Shown one piece after another: positions 44,914 through 56,929 of a stretch of DNA of 64,000 bases. A model generated the notes under the pieces. That model saw nothing but the letters and a program-made list of their open reading frames with translations, searched no databases and was not told the origin of the DNA. Source of the DNA: Symsagittifera roscoffensis (Eukaryota > Xenacoelomorpha > Acoela > Convolutidae); assembly GCF_963678635.1 (NCBI RefSeq), contig NC_087068.1:20859029-20923028 (forward strand), in the 5' to 3' direction. The translations under genes and the position numbers were made by a program. Within the stretch, counting starts at the first letter, position 1, and each line of letters begins with the position of its first letter.

Positions 44914-47900
44914 CTTTGAACCAGAAATTTTTGAAAAGAGCTGAAACAAAAACGCCAATAGTCGTTTTCTCATTTCAAAAAAAAAAATTGGAAAAAGCGT
45001 TGCTTAAGATAAATGTTTGACTATTCTTTAAAATGCTTAGGTCAATTTACTTGACGTAAAAAATGTCGATGAATTTTTGGAAAATTTTGAGAAATCGTTC
45101 CGCACTCTGATCTAAGCTAGGGTTGAAGACGCAATTTTATGTTATACTTCTACTCTTTTGCAAAAAGGTGAATATGTATTGTTATGCTGACCCTTGTTAT
45201 TGATCTTGCCAAGACTGCTCTTGACAGTGATTGTTGCGAGGGGTGTGGCACAGAACACTTGTCTCGCAAACTCCTCCGCCTCCTTGTCCCCCGTCCCCTT
45301 TCTACTGGCTTCCCTCACCATGTATTTCCTTAAATCCACTGTGACATCGGTGAGGATTTCAACATTCTGGACTAAGTTGCCGCCTGGAAAGTGCGTGAAA
45401 ATGCGTGAGAATCACATGAGCCACAATATATCTTAGAAGACTGTTGAGAGATCAGAAAACAGCGTTAAATTTCGGTAATCATTCTTTTGAATTCTTATTA
45501 AAAGTAACCACTATCTATGACATGTCATATCCTTTTTTGATATGTAATTTTTCACATTTTTTAATTTTTGCGACTTAAGTCTGCTTCGAGAAGCTATTTT
45601 AAATCGAGCACAAAGTCGAAACACAGTCGATTCTGGCCGAGAGAGCCGAAGCATATGTCGAGCGCATTTGAAGCATAGTTGGAGCATGATAGAGACCATA
45701 GTTGACCTCAAACAAACTGTAAGTTAACTAAACCCGAAATATAGCCGAGTGAAGTCTAACGATAAATCAACTGCAGTTTGAAGAACCGAGAAATCCTTTT
45801 ATCCCGAAGTGAATTCCTTGAATAAGAATCGACTTTAATTAAGTTTCATTGTAAGTTTCCACTAAAGTTTAAAAAAAATGATTATAATCATTTAAAATTG
45901 AATTATTATATTACTATTTTTCGAGGTTTAAAATCCATTACTAATCCATTAAAATGGATTTTATTTCATTTTTGTGGACACTGACAACGAAACTAAATTA
46001 TGATCGATTTTTATTTTTTTTTGAGATGCAAATTTCAACGCGTATAAAGTTTTTTCTACAATTTAAACTGAAGATTCTGCGCATTTTTGATATTTTTATG
46101 ACTTTTTTATGTTATCTAATCACTGAATTTTGTTTCTTTTAGCAGTTTTCCTAAACTATTCGAACTTTAGGGCGGGGAGGGGGAGGGGGTAAAATAGGAA
46201 GTGGACTGATCCCGTCTTCCATCAATCCATTAACCCCCCCCCCCCCCCCAACCTAGCGTTTGTACCCTTTGTAACCTTACTCCCGCCATCCCCCCAATTG
46301 AGCCATCCCCCCAATTGAACCACCCCCCCCCCCCCCCCTCCCCAACTGAATCAACATCAACCCTCCTCCCCCTCATGGACCCCAACTATACCAACCTCCC
46401 ACACCCACCCTGCTTGAACCGGATCAGGTGGGGGGTTCGATATGGTTCAGGTGTGAAGAGGGGTGTCTCAGATGCGGGGTTGGGGGTTGGCGGTTCAGGT
46501 GATGGGTGGGGGGGGGGAGTTAATTCAGGTGTAGGGGAGTTGGTTCAAGTGCAGCGGGGGGGGGGGGGGTGTGTTCAGATGGGTTGTGGGGAGGGTGTTA
46601 AAGGTTCGGTGGGGGCAAGGGGTGTGGGTTGGTGGTTCAAGTGGGAAGGGGAGCAAAGGGTGCAAACGTTGGGATGGAGGTTGTAAGGAAGCAAAGGGTC
46701 GAAGTTAGAGGTGAGAGTTTAACGGAATCTGTTAGCAATTTGAGTTTAAGTTTAGAAATGGAGTATGCCGTACACTCGCTTTGCACAGTTGCCGCATGAT
46801 AATTGCTGAAATTCTTGCAAAATTTTGCACGACTCAACACAAAAAATGTGAAAAAAATCCATTTTAATGTTTTTTTTTACTTAATATAAAACACAATATT
46901 ATGGATCTCAAATAATTTATAGTATATTGCTTTTTTTGCTAAAAAATTGGACTTGTAACTTTTTAGCCCCATTTTGTTGTCTTAATTTTTCTTAAATGTT
47001 AGGCAAAAAATTTTTTGCGTAGAATTTTTTACCGTATGCACTGGATTTTTTGTTGTTCACCATCCCAAGCATAAGTTTTTGTAATTTCTTCGGAACAAAA
47101 ACTGATGTATACTAACTATCAGACCAAATGACTCGCCTATTTTTAAGACACCGCTTTCAACTGTTATGAGATCGCAATGTACCGCGGGAAAAATGTCTAA
47201 AAATAGCCAAATTATCAACTTTCGAACGGCCATAATATAAAAAGACAAAAGATACTTTGTTGAGAGACAAAGTACCTGTATGTCTTCCTTTCAAGTTATT
47301 GCCGTTTGAAAAATACTAATTTGCCATTTGTGGACATCACTCGACTAGTTAACCCACGATTCATTGCGTTCCCATAACAATTGAAAGCCGTGTAACAAAT
47401 TTAGACGATTGATTTGGTCTGATAATTAGTATAAGAGGTGCTAAATAATTCCCTAATCACTTAACATAGCTGTGGGTGGATAAAATGAAAAAAAAAATCA
47501 GGGAGTCACCTTGGTTTACAATCTTAGAAAATATTGGCCTGAAAAATTGCAGAAAAAAATCTATTGTCTTACATGTGTACAAGGATAGAAAACAGTTTTG
47601 TTAGTTGTATACGGGTAATTTTTAGTTTTTGTTCCAAAAAAGTGCAATTAATAAGGCATTACAGGCATGTTTTTTTCAGTCATGTTTTGATTTTTTAAGT
47701 ATAGGTTTTCGGCAGACGCTTTTTATACAATCAGGCATTTTTTGTTGTCCGTAGCTCAAATGAGGAAAAACTTTGCCTGTGATCTTTTTTGAGTCAATAT
47801 GTGAAAAATTATCAATACTTGATAAACAAACAGTGCTGATTTAAGTTAGAAAAAACGAAAACATATAATTGGGATGGTTTTTATTCAATCAATTTTTGAC

Positions 47901-50900
47901 TTGATAAGTATAGGTTTTCGACAGACGTTTTTTATACAACCAGAAAATTATTGTTGTCTCGTAGCTCAAATGAAGAAAACTTCTGCCTTTGTTAAAATTT
48001 GAAAAATTATTGGGGTTTGAAAATTGCCATTTTGGCGAATATGTTACACACATTTAGTACGCAACATACATACAGTGCTGGCTTAAAGTATTGGGAAAAA
48101 ACAAATCAAACTTGAAATAAAAAAATGCTATATTCTCAAATTAGGCTGGTTTCACGCTGAAACTACATTATTACAACCTGCTTAGAAATTAAATTATTTC
48201 AAGCTAAATTTGAGGAATCCATCTATATTTCAAGCTAAATTATATGATCTTTTTCAGGTACCACAAATAATGATTGGTCTGGGTCGAATGCTATATGATA
48301 TTAAAGCCCTTTCAAGTTTCCAAAAAAAAATCCCAGTGTCGAAAAAAACCGTTTTGAACTTTTTTGATTTGTCGTCTTAAATCGAGCGAATGAAGCAAGC
48401 GAGCAGACTTACGACAGCTGGATTATGCCTAGTTTAAGACCTTAAAACTTAATTTTACGCAAAAAAAACTAGTTTTTGGAGTTTCGTAGCTTCATTTTTG
48501 GACCAAAAACTTTAAAAAAAAAGCAATAGTTTACTATTAAATTTTTTAGTTTTTCGAGTCATTTTTCTAAATTACTAATATTACTATTATTGTATAATAT
48601 GCCTCAATTATATTTTTATAAAAGATTCTTTTATCTCACCAAGGAGAAAAAACTACACTAATTTGGAAAAATAAACTTTCTAAATCGGAACATTCTGTGC
48701 TACTTGCACAGTAACCGGCTATCCTTGTTTTTGTTGTCATTGAATTTATTAACCGAACGCTAGCCATTCAATCGCTGAAAATAGTCATGTCAAAAACATC
48801 CGACAAAATTTCTACAAACTGGGAAAATCCTTTGTTTTTCAATACCGATCGAAGCCCAACTGAATTGGTTTTAAAGCAAAATTTAGTTTGACATGGAATG
48901 TACAAATAAAACCAAATCTGGCTTTGAGATTGGACTCTTCTCTTACCCTGGACGAGGCTGGACATGGCCAGACTGGCTGCAGTTAAAAGTGCGGCAGTGA
49001 CTGAACAACTCTGCTGTTTGCACCTTCGCAGGAAGTACGCAGTCTCCTTCTGCGACAACTTCAGTACCCTACGAAACAAAAATTGAGATGAATACAGCAA
49101 ATTGAATTTGGTTACAATTAAAAGTGTTCTGTTAAAGGGTTCTCATATTTTAAGTTAGCGTTCAAACTATAGAAACCACTGACATAAATATCTTTGTCAA
49201 GATCTTGGCAAGTGCAATGCTATCTCGTCAAAATCTTGAATTATTTCGGCAAAATCTTCATTTTTGATATGTTTTTGGGCGTCGAGATAGATGGGAAGGA
49301 ACATTGGATAATGCTACTGCGACAACAAGGATCTTTGAAAGAGCTTCTAAAACTTTCGAAACGAAAGCCAATTGTATCAGCTTTAATCTTAATTGTTCGT
49401 CGGCGCTTACTTGACTACTGTTTCTCGTTTCTCCAACTCAGGTAGAGCACACACCGAGGACTGGGAACTTGGGTGGGAGGAAGTCTGAAAAGAAGAGACG
49501 CCCCCACTGCTCACCGCACCATTCTCCTCATGAGTATCATCCTCAGCACCTATTGAAGTTAAGATATATTTTATCCGAACACCGAGCGAATATGGATTTT
49601 AATCGATCATAATGATTTCTGAGACTAAAATAATTCATTATAAACCGTTACAGATATAAAAATGCTGACTACAAAATCGATTATATTGTCATTTTAATCG
49701 ATTTTTAAAAAAATAATAATAATTCACCATAATACCGTACTGGAGTTTCATGGATAATAATCGGTTATACTGTTTTTCCTTGCAGTCTCTATAAAATTTC
49801 AAAAAATATATTATAATTGATTAAAAATGGCTTATACTTTATTTTTTGTCCTACAATAAAATCCTCCTTAATCAAATATAATGAATTATAATTGATTATA
49901 ATCAATAATAAAGAACTATAATCAGGGGCGGAATTAGGGAGGGGGGGGGGGGTTGGAGGATTTGACCCTTTGAACTATTTTGAGATATCCATTTTTGGCT
50001 GACGGAACCCAGAATTTTTCTAAAGGCGTTTTCGATGCCAATGTATACTATGTCAACAATGTCAACAAAAACAATGTCAACAAAATTGGGTGAAAATTTT
50101 CAAAAAAATGCCCAAAAACGCCTTTTTCGGCCTGTTTTTCCCATTTATGCCTGCGGCGCAAAAAAAATTGGCCAAAACGGGGTCTTTTTAGTGCATTGGG
50201 AGAACTAGGAGAATCAATTTGGAAGACCTATAAAAAATGAGAATCAACTTGGACGACCTAAAATTGAAACTCCACCCATCCCCTCGAGAAAATCCTGGAT
50301 CCGCCCCTGATTATAAACCATTTTTTGTACATTTTTCGGAAAACTTCAAATAAAGTGCAGCATATTCCAAGCTTAACAGTTTTTTTTGGCTTGATGCTTA
50401 TCGTGTTTTCAAATTTTTGTTTCACAATTTTTCTTATGAATTGTTATTGTGTCGTTTTTTGCTGGTCTTTATTTTCCCCGAATCCAAATTACCTCCCTTT
50501 GTCGACTCCACAGTATACACCCGTCCCCCACCCTCCCTCGCATAAACCTCCTTGCTGGGGTTAACTTGGGGGGGGGATGAGGAGGGGAAATGGGGGGAGG
50601 GTAAACTGGTGGGTAGACATGGACGGTAAATTGGTGGAGGGGGTTGCAAACTGTATGACTGTATGGGGGGTTTAGTTAGAATGGGGGGCAACTATGGGGG
50701 GTTGAGGGTGCACCTGTACGGAGAAAATGCGGGGTAGGGGATTAACTAGGCGTTAAAAAACTGTGTAGGTTCAGGAATCGAGTAGGCCGTGAGTGGAGGC
50801 GGAGCAATAAGCAGAATGGTCCAAGTGCAGAATGGGTCCAAGAGCAGAAAAACAGAAAAATATTGACTTGTATTGTTTTATACGGGCTAATTGATAAAAC

Positions 50901-53900
50901 GATTATTAGAATCGTCAAAAGAAAAAACAAGAACACGAATAAAATTTGCATGAATTGACTAATGTCATTAAGTTTTTGGTTAAATTTTTTAAAAAATTCT
51001 TGATTAAATTGCTCAAATTATGCATGAAATGTTCATTGCTTTGCTATTATTGACGTTTCTGATAACTAATTTGCCGATTAGCTTAAAGAAGTTGATATTT
51101 TTCTGTTTTTCACCTCTTGGACCCATTCTGCTCTTAGACCATTCTGCTTATTGACTGGCCACCGCCGTGAGTATAGCAGAAGTTGTTAAAAGTTTTGCAT
51201 TAATTTTGCAATAAAGTAAAGAAATTATAATCCACTATGATCTGCTATAATGGAATTTGTTGATTTTTCCAGAAATAGTCGATTATAATGACAATATAAT
51301 CGAGTTTGTATCTAAGTTTGAAACACCACAGCCTACCAACCCCCGCCCCTACATCAACTTTACCTAACCCATTTAAGTTTTTTTAGGGCGCAGTTCATGG
51401 TTGAACGGGGGGTAATGGTTGAGTTGATTGCAAGTTCAACCAATGGAATCCACCGTTGACTCGCTCGTCATGATCAAGCATTAGCCCCATTTGAAGGTTT
51501 GGGAAAGGGGGGTGGGGATTTTTGGGTGAATGGCGATTTTCGATCTAGAAAATTGTATTAAAAGTTAAACTGCCATGAATCAAGAATTGAAAAGGTAGAA
51601 AAAATAAATATGTTAAATCAATTTTAAAAATGTTATACTTGCTAACTATTGATAGAGAAATTTTAAACATCCTTGCTGGGGTTGACTTTGGGGGGGATGA
51701 GCAGGGGAAATGGGGGAGGGTAAACTGGTGGGTAGACATGGACGGTAAATTGGTGGAGGGGGTTCTAAACTGGGTGGGGGCTTAGTTATGATGGGGGGTC
51801 AACTATGGGGGGTTGAGGGTACACCTGTACGGAGAAAATGCGGGGTAGGGGATTAACTAGGCGTTAAAAAACTGTGTAGGTTCAGGAATCGAGTAGGCCG
51901 TGAGTGGAGGCGGAGCAATAAGCAGAATGGTCCAAGTGCAGAATGGGTCCAAGAGCAGAAAAATTGAAAAATATTGACTTGTATTGTTTTATACGGGCTA
52001 ATTGATAAAACAATTATTAGAATCGTCAAAAGAAAAAACAAGAACACGAATAAATTTTGCATGAATTGACTAATGTCATTAAGTTTTTTGATTAAATTTT
52101 TTAAAAAATTCTTGATTAAATTGCTCAAATTATGCATGAAATGTTCATTGCTTTGCTATTATTGACGTTTCTGATAACTAATTTGCCGATTAGCTTATAG
52201 AAGTTGATATTTTTCTGTTTTTCTGCTCTTGGACCCATTCCGCTCTTAGACCATTCTGCTTTTTGACTGGCCACCGCCGTGAGTATAGCAGAAATTGTTA
52301 AAAGTTTTGCAATAATTTTGCAAAAAAGTACAGAAATTATAATCCACTATGATCTGCTATTATGGAATTTTTTGATTTTTCCAGAAATAGTCGATTATAA
52401 TGACAATATAATCGCGTTCGTATCTAAATTTGCAACACCACAGCTTACCAACCCCCGCCCCTACATCAACTTTACCTAACCCACTTAAGTTTTTTTAGGG
52501 CGCAGTTCATGGTTGAACGGGGGGTAATGGTTGAGTTGATTGCAAGTTCAACCAATGGAATCCATTGTTAACTCGCTCGTCATGATCAAGCATTAGCCCC
52601 ATTTGAAGGTTTGGGAAAGGGGGGGTGGGGATTTTTGGGTGAATGGCGATTTTGGATTTAGAAAATTGAATTAAAAGTTAAACTGCCATGAATCAAGAAT
52701 TGAAAAGGTAGAAAAAATAAATATGTAAAATCAATTTTAAAAATGTTATACTTGGTAACTATTGATAGAGAAAATTTTCAAGAGAATTCAATTTCTATCC
52801 TGAAGTTTAGGAGTCAAAGTAGTGCTGAATGTTTTGATGTTAGTGTCCCAAACGAACATTTCGAGACAATGCTGTCCTCGAGTTTTCGTATGGCCTCTTT
52901 TAAAATTTCTACCACATTTAGAAAACTGGCATTACATTCAACAGCAAACCAAAGTAGCAAAAATAGTACTTTACTAAGACTCAAAATCCGTAAAATTTAA
53001 ATTATGAAGAGAAACTTGCCTTCTTCGGGAATGATGGGAGGCGGGAATGCTTTGAGGTATTTCCTCATGGACCCGATGTATGTCCATGGTTTGAGGCGTG
53101 TCCTGATTATGGCTTTTATAGCCACATCTGATATCTGCTCAACTGGCCATGGCAAGTACGTGAAGGCCACTTGCTTCTCGATAGCTAAAATAGACTTTTA
53201 ATAATGCAATATTTATAAACCCTCAATAAAAACTTCATAAGGTAACCAGTTGAATGAGGTATATGAGAGAGTTATTTGTATGCACAAGATAATCAGATCA
53301 ATTAGATCAATTCAAATTCAAAATTGCGCAGAAAAATGCTAATCTCTCTGATTCGAGTTCTTGTGGTTATTCAAAAGACTTAATAAATTAAACGAACAAT
53401 GTATCAACTATCAAATCAGGGGCGCATTGGGGCGGACGCTTTCCTTTTCTCAGAGATTCAACGCCCTCGCCAACCAAAGGGACATACTTTGGTATTATTT
53501 TATGACATCCATTTTCAGCCGATTAAAATATTTCAAACTCTGAAATTTTTGAAGGCGTCTTTGGCGCCAATATATACTAGTTTTGAAAAAGGCGGGCGAA
53601 GAAAAAACTCAATTTTTTGGTCACCGTTTTTAAAAACGTCCTAAAAACGGCATTTTGAACTGTTTTTTTTTCTTCAAAAATTAGCGTGCGGCGCTCAAAA
53701 TAGAGTCTTTATAGTGTGCCGCGAGCGTTGGGAAAACCAATCAGGTCGACCTAAAAAAAATTGTCGGCAAAACTTAAGAGAATATTTTGAAAAACCGCCC
53801 CCATGAAAAATTTCTAGATCCGACCCTGTATGGAATCAAATTAATGGCTTTTAAAAAAAAAATTTATCGAAAAAAAATGTTTTTTTTTTGGTTAAAAAAA

Positions 53901-56145
53901 TGTTTTGGCAGAAAATCAATTATTAAAAACTTGTCCACGTTTAAAATCACACCAAAAATGATCAAACGAAAAAATTAATAACCATAATTTTCTCGGCTTT
54001 GGGTTCCACTGTCTAAATGTTAGTTCAATATCGACCACATTCGTGACTAGTAATATCTTGAATTGTGTCTAACGTGGTGGTATGGATGATGAGGATGAGA
54101 TGCTAGATATGTTTCCATTAAGGGAGGCCAGAAGATGTTGCAGCAGAATGGCAGTCGAAGTCCCATCCACTATGCAATGGCTGAAGCAGATACCTGCAAC
54201 GTCAATGCATTGTCATTACTTTTGTCCAAAAAAATTGAAGGATGTTTTTCTGAATTTATCGCCTCAAAATCGAGAAAGTTTTTAAGATTTTTTCTCACTT
54301 TGGCGTCGGCGATTTTATCTTAGAGAGAGTTTTGCAGAACTGAAAATTCTAAACTTTGGTCCAAAATGGATTTAAAAAAATTGTAAAATGAAACGTTAAG
54401 GCTCAAATATAGATTTTAAAAATCAAACGCTGAATTTTGCAGTTCTGGGAGCCTAAAACAAAAAATCTTTCTACATCTTTTTTCTGTTATTAATAATATT
54501 ACGATAATTTTACGATATAACAACAGGCCTAGTTTCTGCAAGTTGGTTTTTTCAAATATTATCAACTTTTTCTCGGAAAATTACCCAGAGTGTAGTAGTG
54601 CATATTTCTATCAGAGTCATACTCATGTAATACATGCACTCTCCACAACACACTACTGCGACAGGACGAACTGGAGTTGCTATTGGCAGCAACTGTGTTC
54701 GGCTGTCTGGTCTGTCGGCTGAACGAGTGGTGCAGTAGTTCTGTAATGGAGGGGAAAGAGTGTTTGTCCCTGTGGAATCTGATCAGCTGCTTCAACACTT
54801 CTGGTGTACTCAGTTGCTGAAAGAAGTTTTGAATGAAACCAAGAAAACATGTTTGAGGGGGAGGATGTTAACTTGGTTCTAAGTTAGGAAGTTTCAGCAA
54901 ATGGGCGGCGGCGGGGGCAGGATTGTAACTTGATCCGACAAAAGTTAGAGAAGGTAAAAGTTTTTAAGTCAGCGAAAGCTTGACAGAAATCTCGACAACT
55001 TTTTGCCACTGAATCTCCAAACTACTAATATTATTCGAGCTGATCTTGTACTAACTAAAGATATTTTTTTCTCAATTGTTAGTTTTGCTATGAGATGGTT
55101 TTAATTTCTTAGCATTATAAGATGGAATTATGCCTAGTTATCATAAAGAGCCCGTGAAATCCCTGTCATGCGCTTTTTAAATTTGAAAAACATCGATCAA
55201 GTTTTTCTCCATTTTGCGCAAGTTTCTGATTGTGTATCAAAAACAAATTTAAAAATCAGAACTTTTGCACTAACCTTGAAATACAACGTCTCATCTTTCA
55301 TGTTCTCAGTAACTGCAGCAGAAGAAGTTTCACAGGGTCCAATGCCCATATTCAGAATAGGGTACGACTGGATGACATCAGCGAACTTGGTGCGCCAGGC
55401 ACTGTTCTTCAAAGAAAAGTTTTGATAGTTTGCGCATAGTTCAGTTTTTGCTACAAGTGCCAAAAAAGATTATCAAGTTTGAAAAAAAAGTTAATAATCC
55501 TGTTTAGCTACTGGAAGCTCCTATAGCCATGGAATCATCCAAAGAGTTATTTATCCTTTGTTTTTACCTGGATGATATAACTAAGCCAAAACTCACCCAT
55601 TTTGAAAATGAACATTATAAAGAAGGTTTTTAAAAGATTACCTTCAAGTCCTGCTGTGAGCTGAGTCTGACCACACAGCCTATGGTTCCGTCTGAGAACT
55701 CGGAATAGTAGTACATACCCAACTCCGCTTTGCCCAGTTTACGGATACATTTACGCTCACACCCACAATCAGGGTTCTCAATGGAAACTGAAAAAAATTA
55801 CGAAATGAACAAAAAAACAAGGGTAGTAAATCCAACGATTCGAAAGAAATTTTGAGACTCAGATTAAATTAAAATCGAGAAAATTCAGAATCAAGGAGGA
55901 AAGTATGCAGAAGTGATTCGAAAAGTCGCTCTTTTTGTGTTTAAGACGCTGAAATTGTGCATGGAAGCATTTTTGTTGTTTCGAAAACTTGTTTTTATAA
56001 AGTTTACTAGCTTGATTTTAACAGTATGAGGAAAGATTCAATTTGAGAAGAATAAAAAAAAGTTTTTCTAACCACGGACATCTGAGATTGCTTTATAGGA
56101 TGTGTTAACGCAGTAAGTGGCAAGAGCAGACGCTAAACCCGCCAT
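44492..56145 (-). CDS. Alcohol acetyltransferase-like CoA-dependent acyltransferase, 10 exons, 580 aa
   Basis: Ten minus-strand exons (56145-56073, 55787-55642, 55406-55275, 54816-54585, 54193-54074, 53184-53020, 49549-49411, 49068-48947, 45383-45192, 44913-44492) join with matching phases into one 580-codon frame from ATG to TAA. Exon 5 supplies HCIVDG (His200, Asp204), the HxxxDG catalytic motif of the chloramphenicol-acetyltransferase/condensation/BAHD superfamily. Later landmarks fit the alcohol acetyltransferase branch (AATase): AALLTAASLAMSSL in exon 8, DVTVDLRKYM (Asp393-Tyr397) in exon 9, LLLTNLGNVDIS (497-500 TNLG) in exon 10. A Ser-rich linker spans about 290-335. It has no signal peptide, so it is probably cytosolic or membrane-associated, transferring an acyl group from CoA to an alcohol or amine. 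The substrate cannot be told. Domain order and length fit the family. Confidence 0.8.
45192..45383 (-). CDS. Acyltransferase exon 9
   Basis: Acceptor gcactttccag, donor gtcagc. Contains VDLRKYM, matching the conserved D-L-R-x-Y segment of AATase proteins, then a Lys/Glu-rich loop. Confidence 0.8.
45436..48946. other. Acyltransferase intron 8 with poly-C/poly-G patch
   Basis: Intron between exons 8 and 9. A C-rich stretch (46225-46410) followed by a G-rich stretch (46425-46680) can fold as an imperfect hairpin. A TATAATC-type array is at 45880-45965. Confidence 0.5.
48947..49068 (-). CDS. Acyltransferase exon 8
   Basis: Acceptor gtttcgtag, donor gtaaga. Encodes LSQKETAYFLRRCKQQSCSV and the helix TAALLTAASLAMSSLV, the hallmark of the second subdomain in AATase and condensation proteins. 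Confidence 0.85.
49411..49549 (-). CDS. Acyltransferase exon 7, Ser-rich linker
   Basis: Acceptor cttcaatag, donor gtaagc. Low-complexity acidic then Ser-rich sequence ending PELEKRETVV, which leads into the second subdomain. Confidence 0.7.
49923..50309 (+). repeat. CAGGGGCGGA-family repeat, copy 3, with matching termini
   Basis: Left end CAGGGGCGGA and right end TCCGCCCCTG are perfect 10-bp inverted repeats bounding 387 bp with no coding capacity. CAG-starting short TIRs suggest a hAT-type MITE. An exact 8-bp target duplication is not obvious. Confidence 0.7.
50549..51661. repeat. Tandem duplication copy 1 in intron 6 (~1.1 kb)
   Basis: Starts TCCTTGCTGGGG and includes G-rich sequence, a TAAGCAGAATGGTCC word with an inverted partner near 51121-51155, and the TATAATCCACTATGATCTGC array. 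Confidence 0.85.
51670..52775. repeat. Tandem duplication copy 2 in intron 6
   Basis: Second copy of the 50549-51661 unit with scattered substitutions and small indels. It ends shortly after CTATTGATAGAGAAA, where it passes into unique intron. Confidence 0.85.
53020..53184 (-). CDS. Acyltransferase exon 6, with GC donor
   Basis: Acceptor gtctattttag. The 3' junction reads GAAGAAG|gcaagt, a consensus GC-AG intron donor; no GT alternative keeps the phase. Encodes VAFTYLPWPVEQISDVAIKA and KAFPPPIIPEE. Confidence 0.75.
53417..53828 (+). repeat. CAGGGGCGGA-family repeat, copy 4
   Basis: Degenerate ends CAGGGGCGCA and GATCCGACCCTG. The flanking octamers TATCAAAT (53409) and TATGGAAT (53829) match at six of eight positions, compatible with an old 8-bp target duplication as in hAT elements. 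Lies in intron 5 side sequence upstream of exon 6. Confidence 0.6.
54074..54193 (-). CDS. Acyltransferase exon 5, HxxxDG active site
   Basis: Acceptor gacgttgcag, donor gttaga. Encodes GICFSHCIVDGTSTAILLQH; the His and Asp of HCIVDG are the predicted catalytic and structural residues. Confidence 0.85.
54585..54816 (-). CDS. Acyltransferase exon 4
   Basis: Acceptor acttctttcag, donor gtaatt. Encodes the stretch leading to the active site (VLWRVHVLHEYDSD), typical of the strand before HxxxDG. Confidence 0.8.
55275..55406 (-). CDS. Acyltransferase exon 3
   Basis: Acceptor ctttgaag, donor gttagt; 44 codons in phase 0, including WRTKFADVIQSYPILNMGI. Confidence 0.75.
55642..55787 (-). CDS. Acyltransferase exon 2
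   Basis: Acceptor tttttttcag, donor gtaatc. Encodes NPDCGCERKCIRKLGKAELG and TIGCVVRLSSQQDLK. A Cys cluster opens the N-terminal subdomain. Confidence 0.75.
56073..56145 (-). CDS. Acyltransferase exon 1 (start)
   Basis: ATG at 56145 opens MAGLASALATYCVNTSYKAI; donor gttaga, phase 1. Chosen as the start because it is the only upstream ATG that joins exon 2 in phase. Confidence 0.65.
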
Positions 56146-56503
56146 GTCAAACGATCACATTTGATAACATGAATTTTCAAAACCAATGACAGATAGATTT
56201 TCCTCAGCTCTATTTTGGTCAACCAAGTTGAAACTTTGGACGCTCTATTTTGCAACAGACGTTTGAAATGTTTGAACTATTTGTGTTGAATGGTAGTTTA
56301 TCGTTAGATCGCAAATAGTGTAGTGATAGAAAACAGAAGAAACACATCATGGCCTGAAAGCGTCCACAAAACATGAAGTTCAAATTGATAACCAACGCCA
56401 ACTTTGTTTTATGGATGACAACATCACTCTTTGGGTCAATATTATGTGCTTTTGTTTACAATGAATGATTTAGTTTGATATGTGTGCCTTAGCTGAATAC
56501 CCG
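56146..56503. other. Sequence upstream of the acyltransferase start
   Basis: About 360 bp between the ATG and the family 2 LTR. It should contain the 5' UTR and promoter; no clear TATA or initiator can be singled out in this AT-rich sequence. Confidence 0.4.
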
Positions 56504-56806
56504 TGTGATGTTCCTAAACTGCTTAGCGTGTTGAGGAATAAAAGTAAGAAAAGATAGTGTTAATTTACTGTTCTTGATATCGTTTCTTGTTAATGAAGTT
56601 AGTGACTGAGATTGGTTACTGTTTTATAGCATGAGATATGAAACACTGACCAATTCATCTATAACGTTTTAGCAACACCAAATGGCCTTGACCACTCTTA
56701 TATAATAATAGCATAATGGATATAGTTAGCACATATGGTTACTGCAGATGCAGTAGCTAGCAAACTGTCCTCAAGGTTATGCACTGCGGATGCTGCAATA
56801 TCACAT
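56504..56806 (-). repeat. Family 2 3' LTR
   Basis: Element-sense termini TGTGATATT and ACATCACA. About 96-98% like the 5' LTR by eye, with a few substitutions and one indel near 56580. It lies 360 bp from the acyltransferase start and could influence its transcription. Confidence 0.9.
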
Positions 56807-56815
56807 TCCCCCAGG
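56807..56815 (-). other. Family 2 polypurine tract
   Basis: Element-sense CCTGGGGGA(A) directly precedes the 3' LTR. Short but correctly placed. Confidence 0.55.
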
Positions 56816-56929
56816 GACCAATAAAATTTTATCTAATGCATATAAAGTTTTATAAATAACAATACTACGAGTTTTCAGCTCAGTTTTTGTGGTACCATTG
56901 ATGCATGAATGTTCTCTTTTGAGTTTTAA

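Noticed and set aside
46315-46686. 123-codon Pro/Gly-rich frame
   Set aside because: Runs through the poly-C/poly-G patch; composition alone keeps it open.
50434-52137. Minus-strand frames in the 1.1-kb duplicated unit (LFVFLFFLLTILIIVL)
   Set aside because: AT-rich hydrophobic translation of a non-coding intron repeat; no splice sites or codon bias.
52743-53000. 85-codon plus-strand frame in acyltransferase intron 6
   Set aside because: Begins inside a duplicated repeat end, has no splice signals or domain, and lies antisense to the gene.
54099-54323. Plus-strand ankyrin-like frame (NGSRSPIHYAM...LLLSKK)
   Set aside because: It is the antisense shadow of acyltransferase exon 5, whose minus-strand translation carries the HxxxDG motif and proper splice sites.
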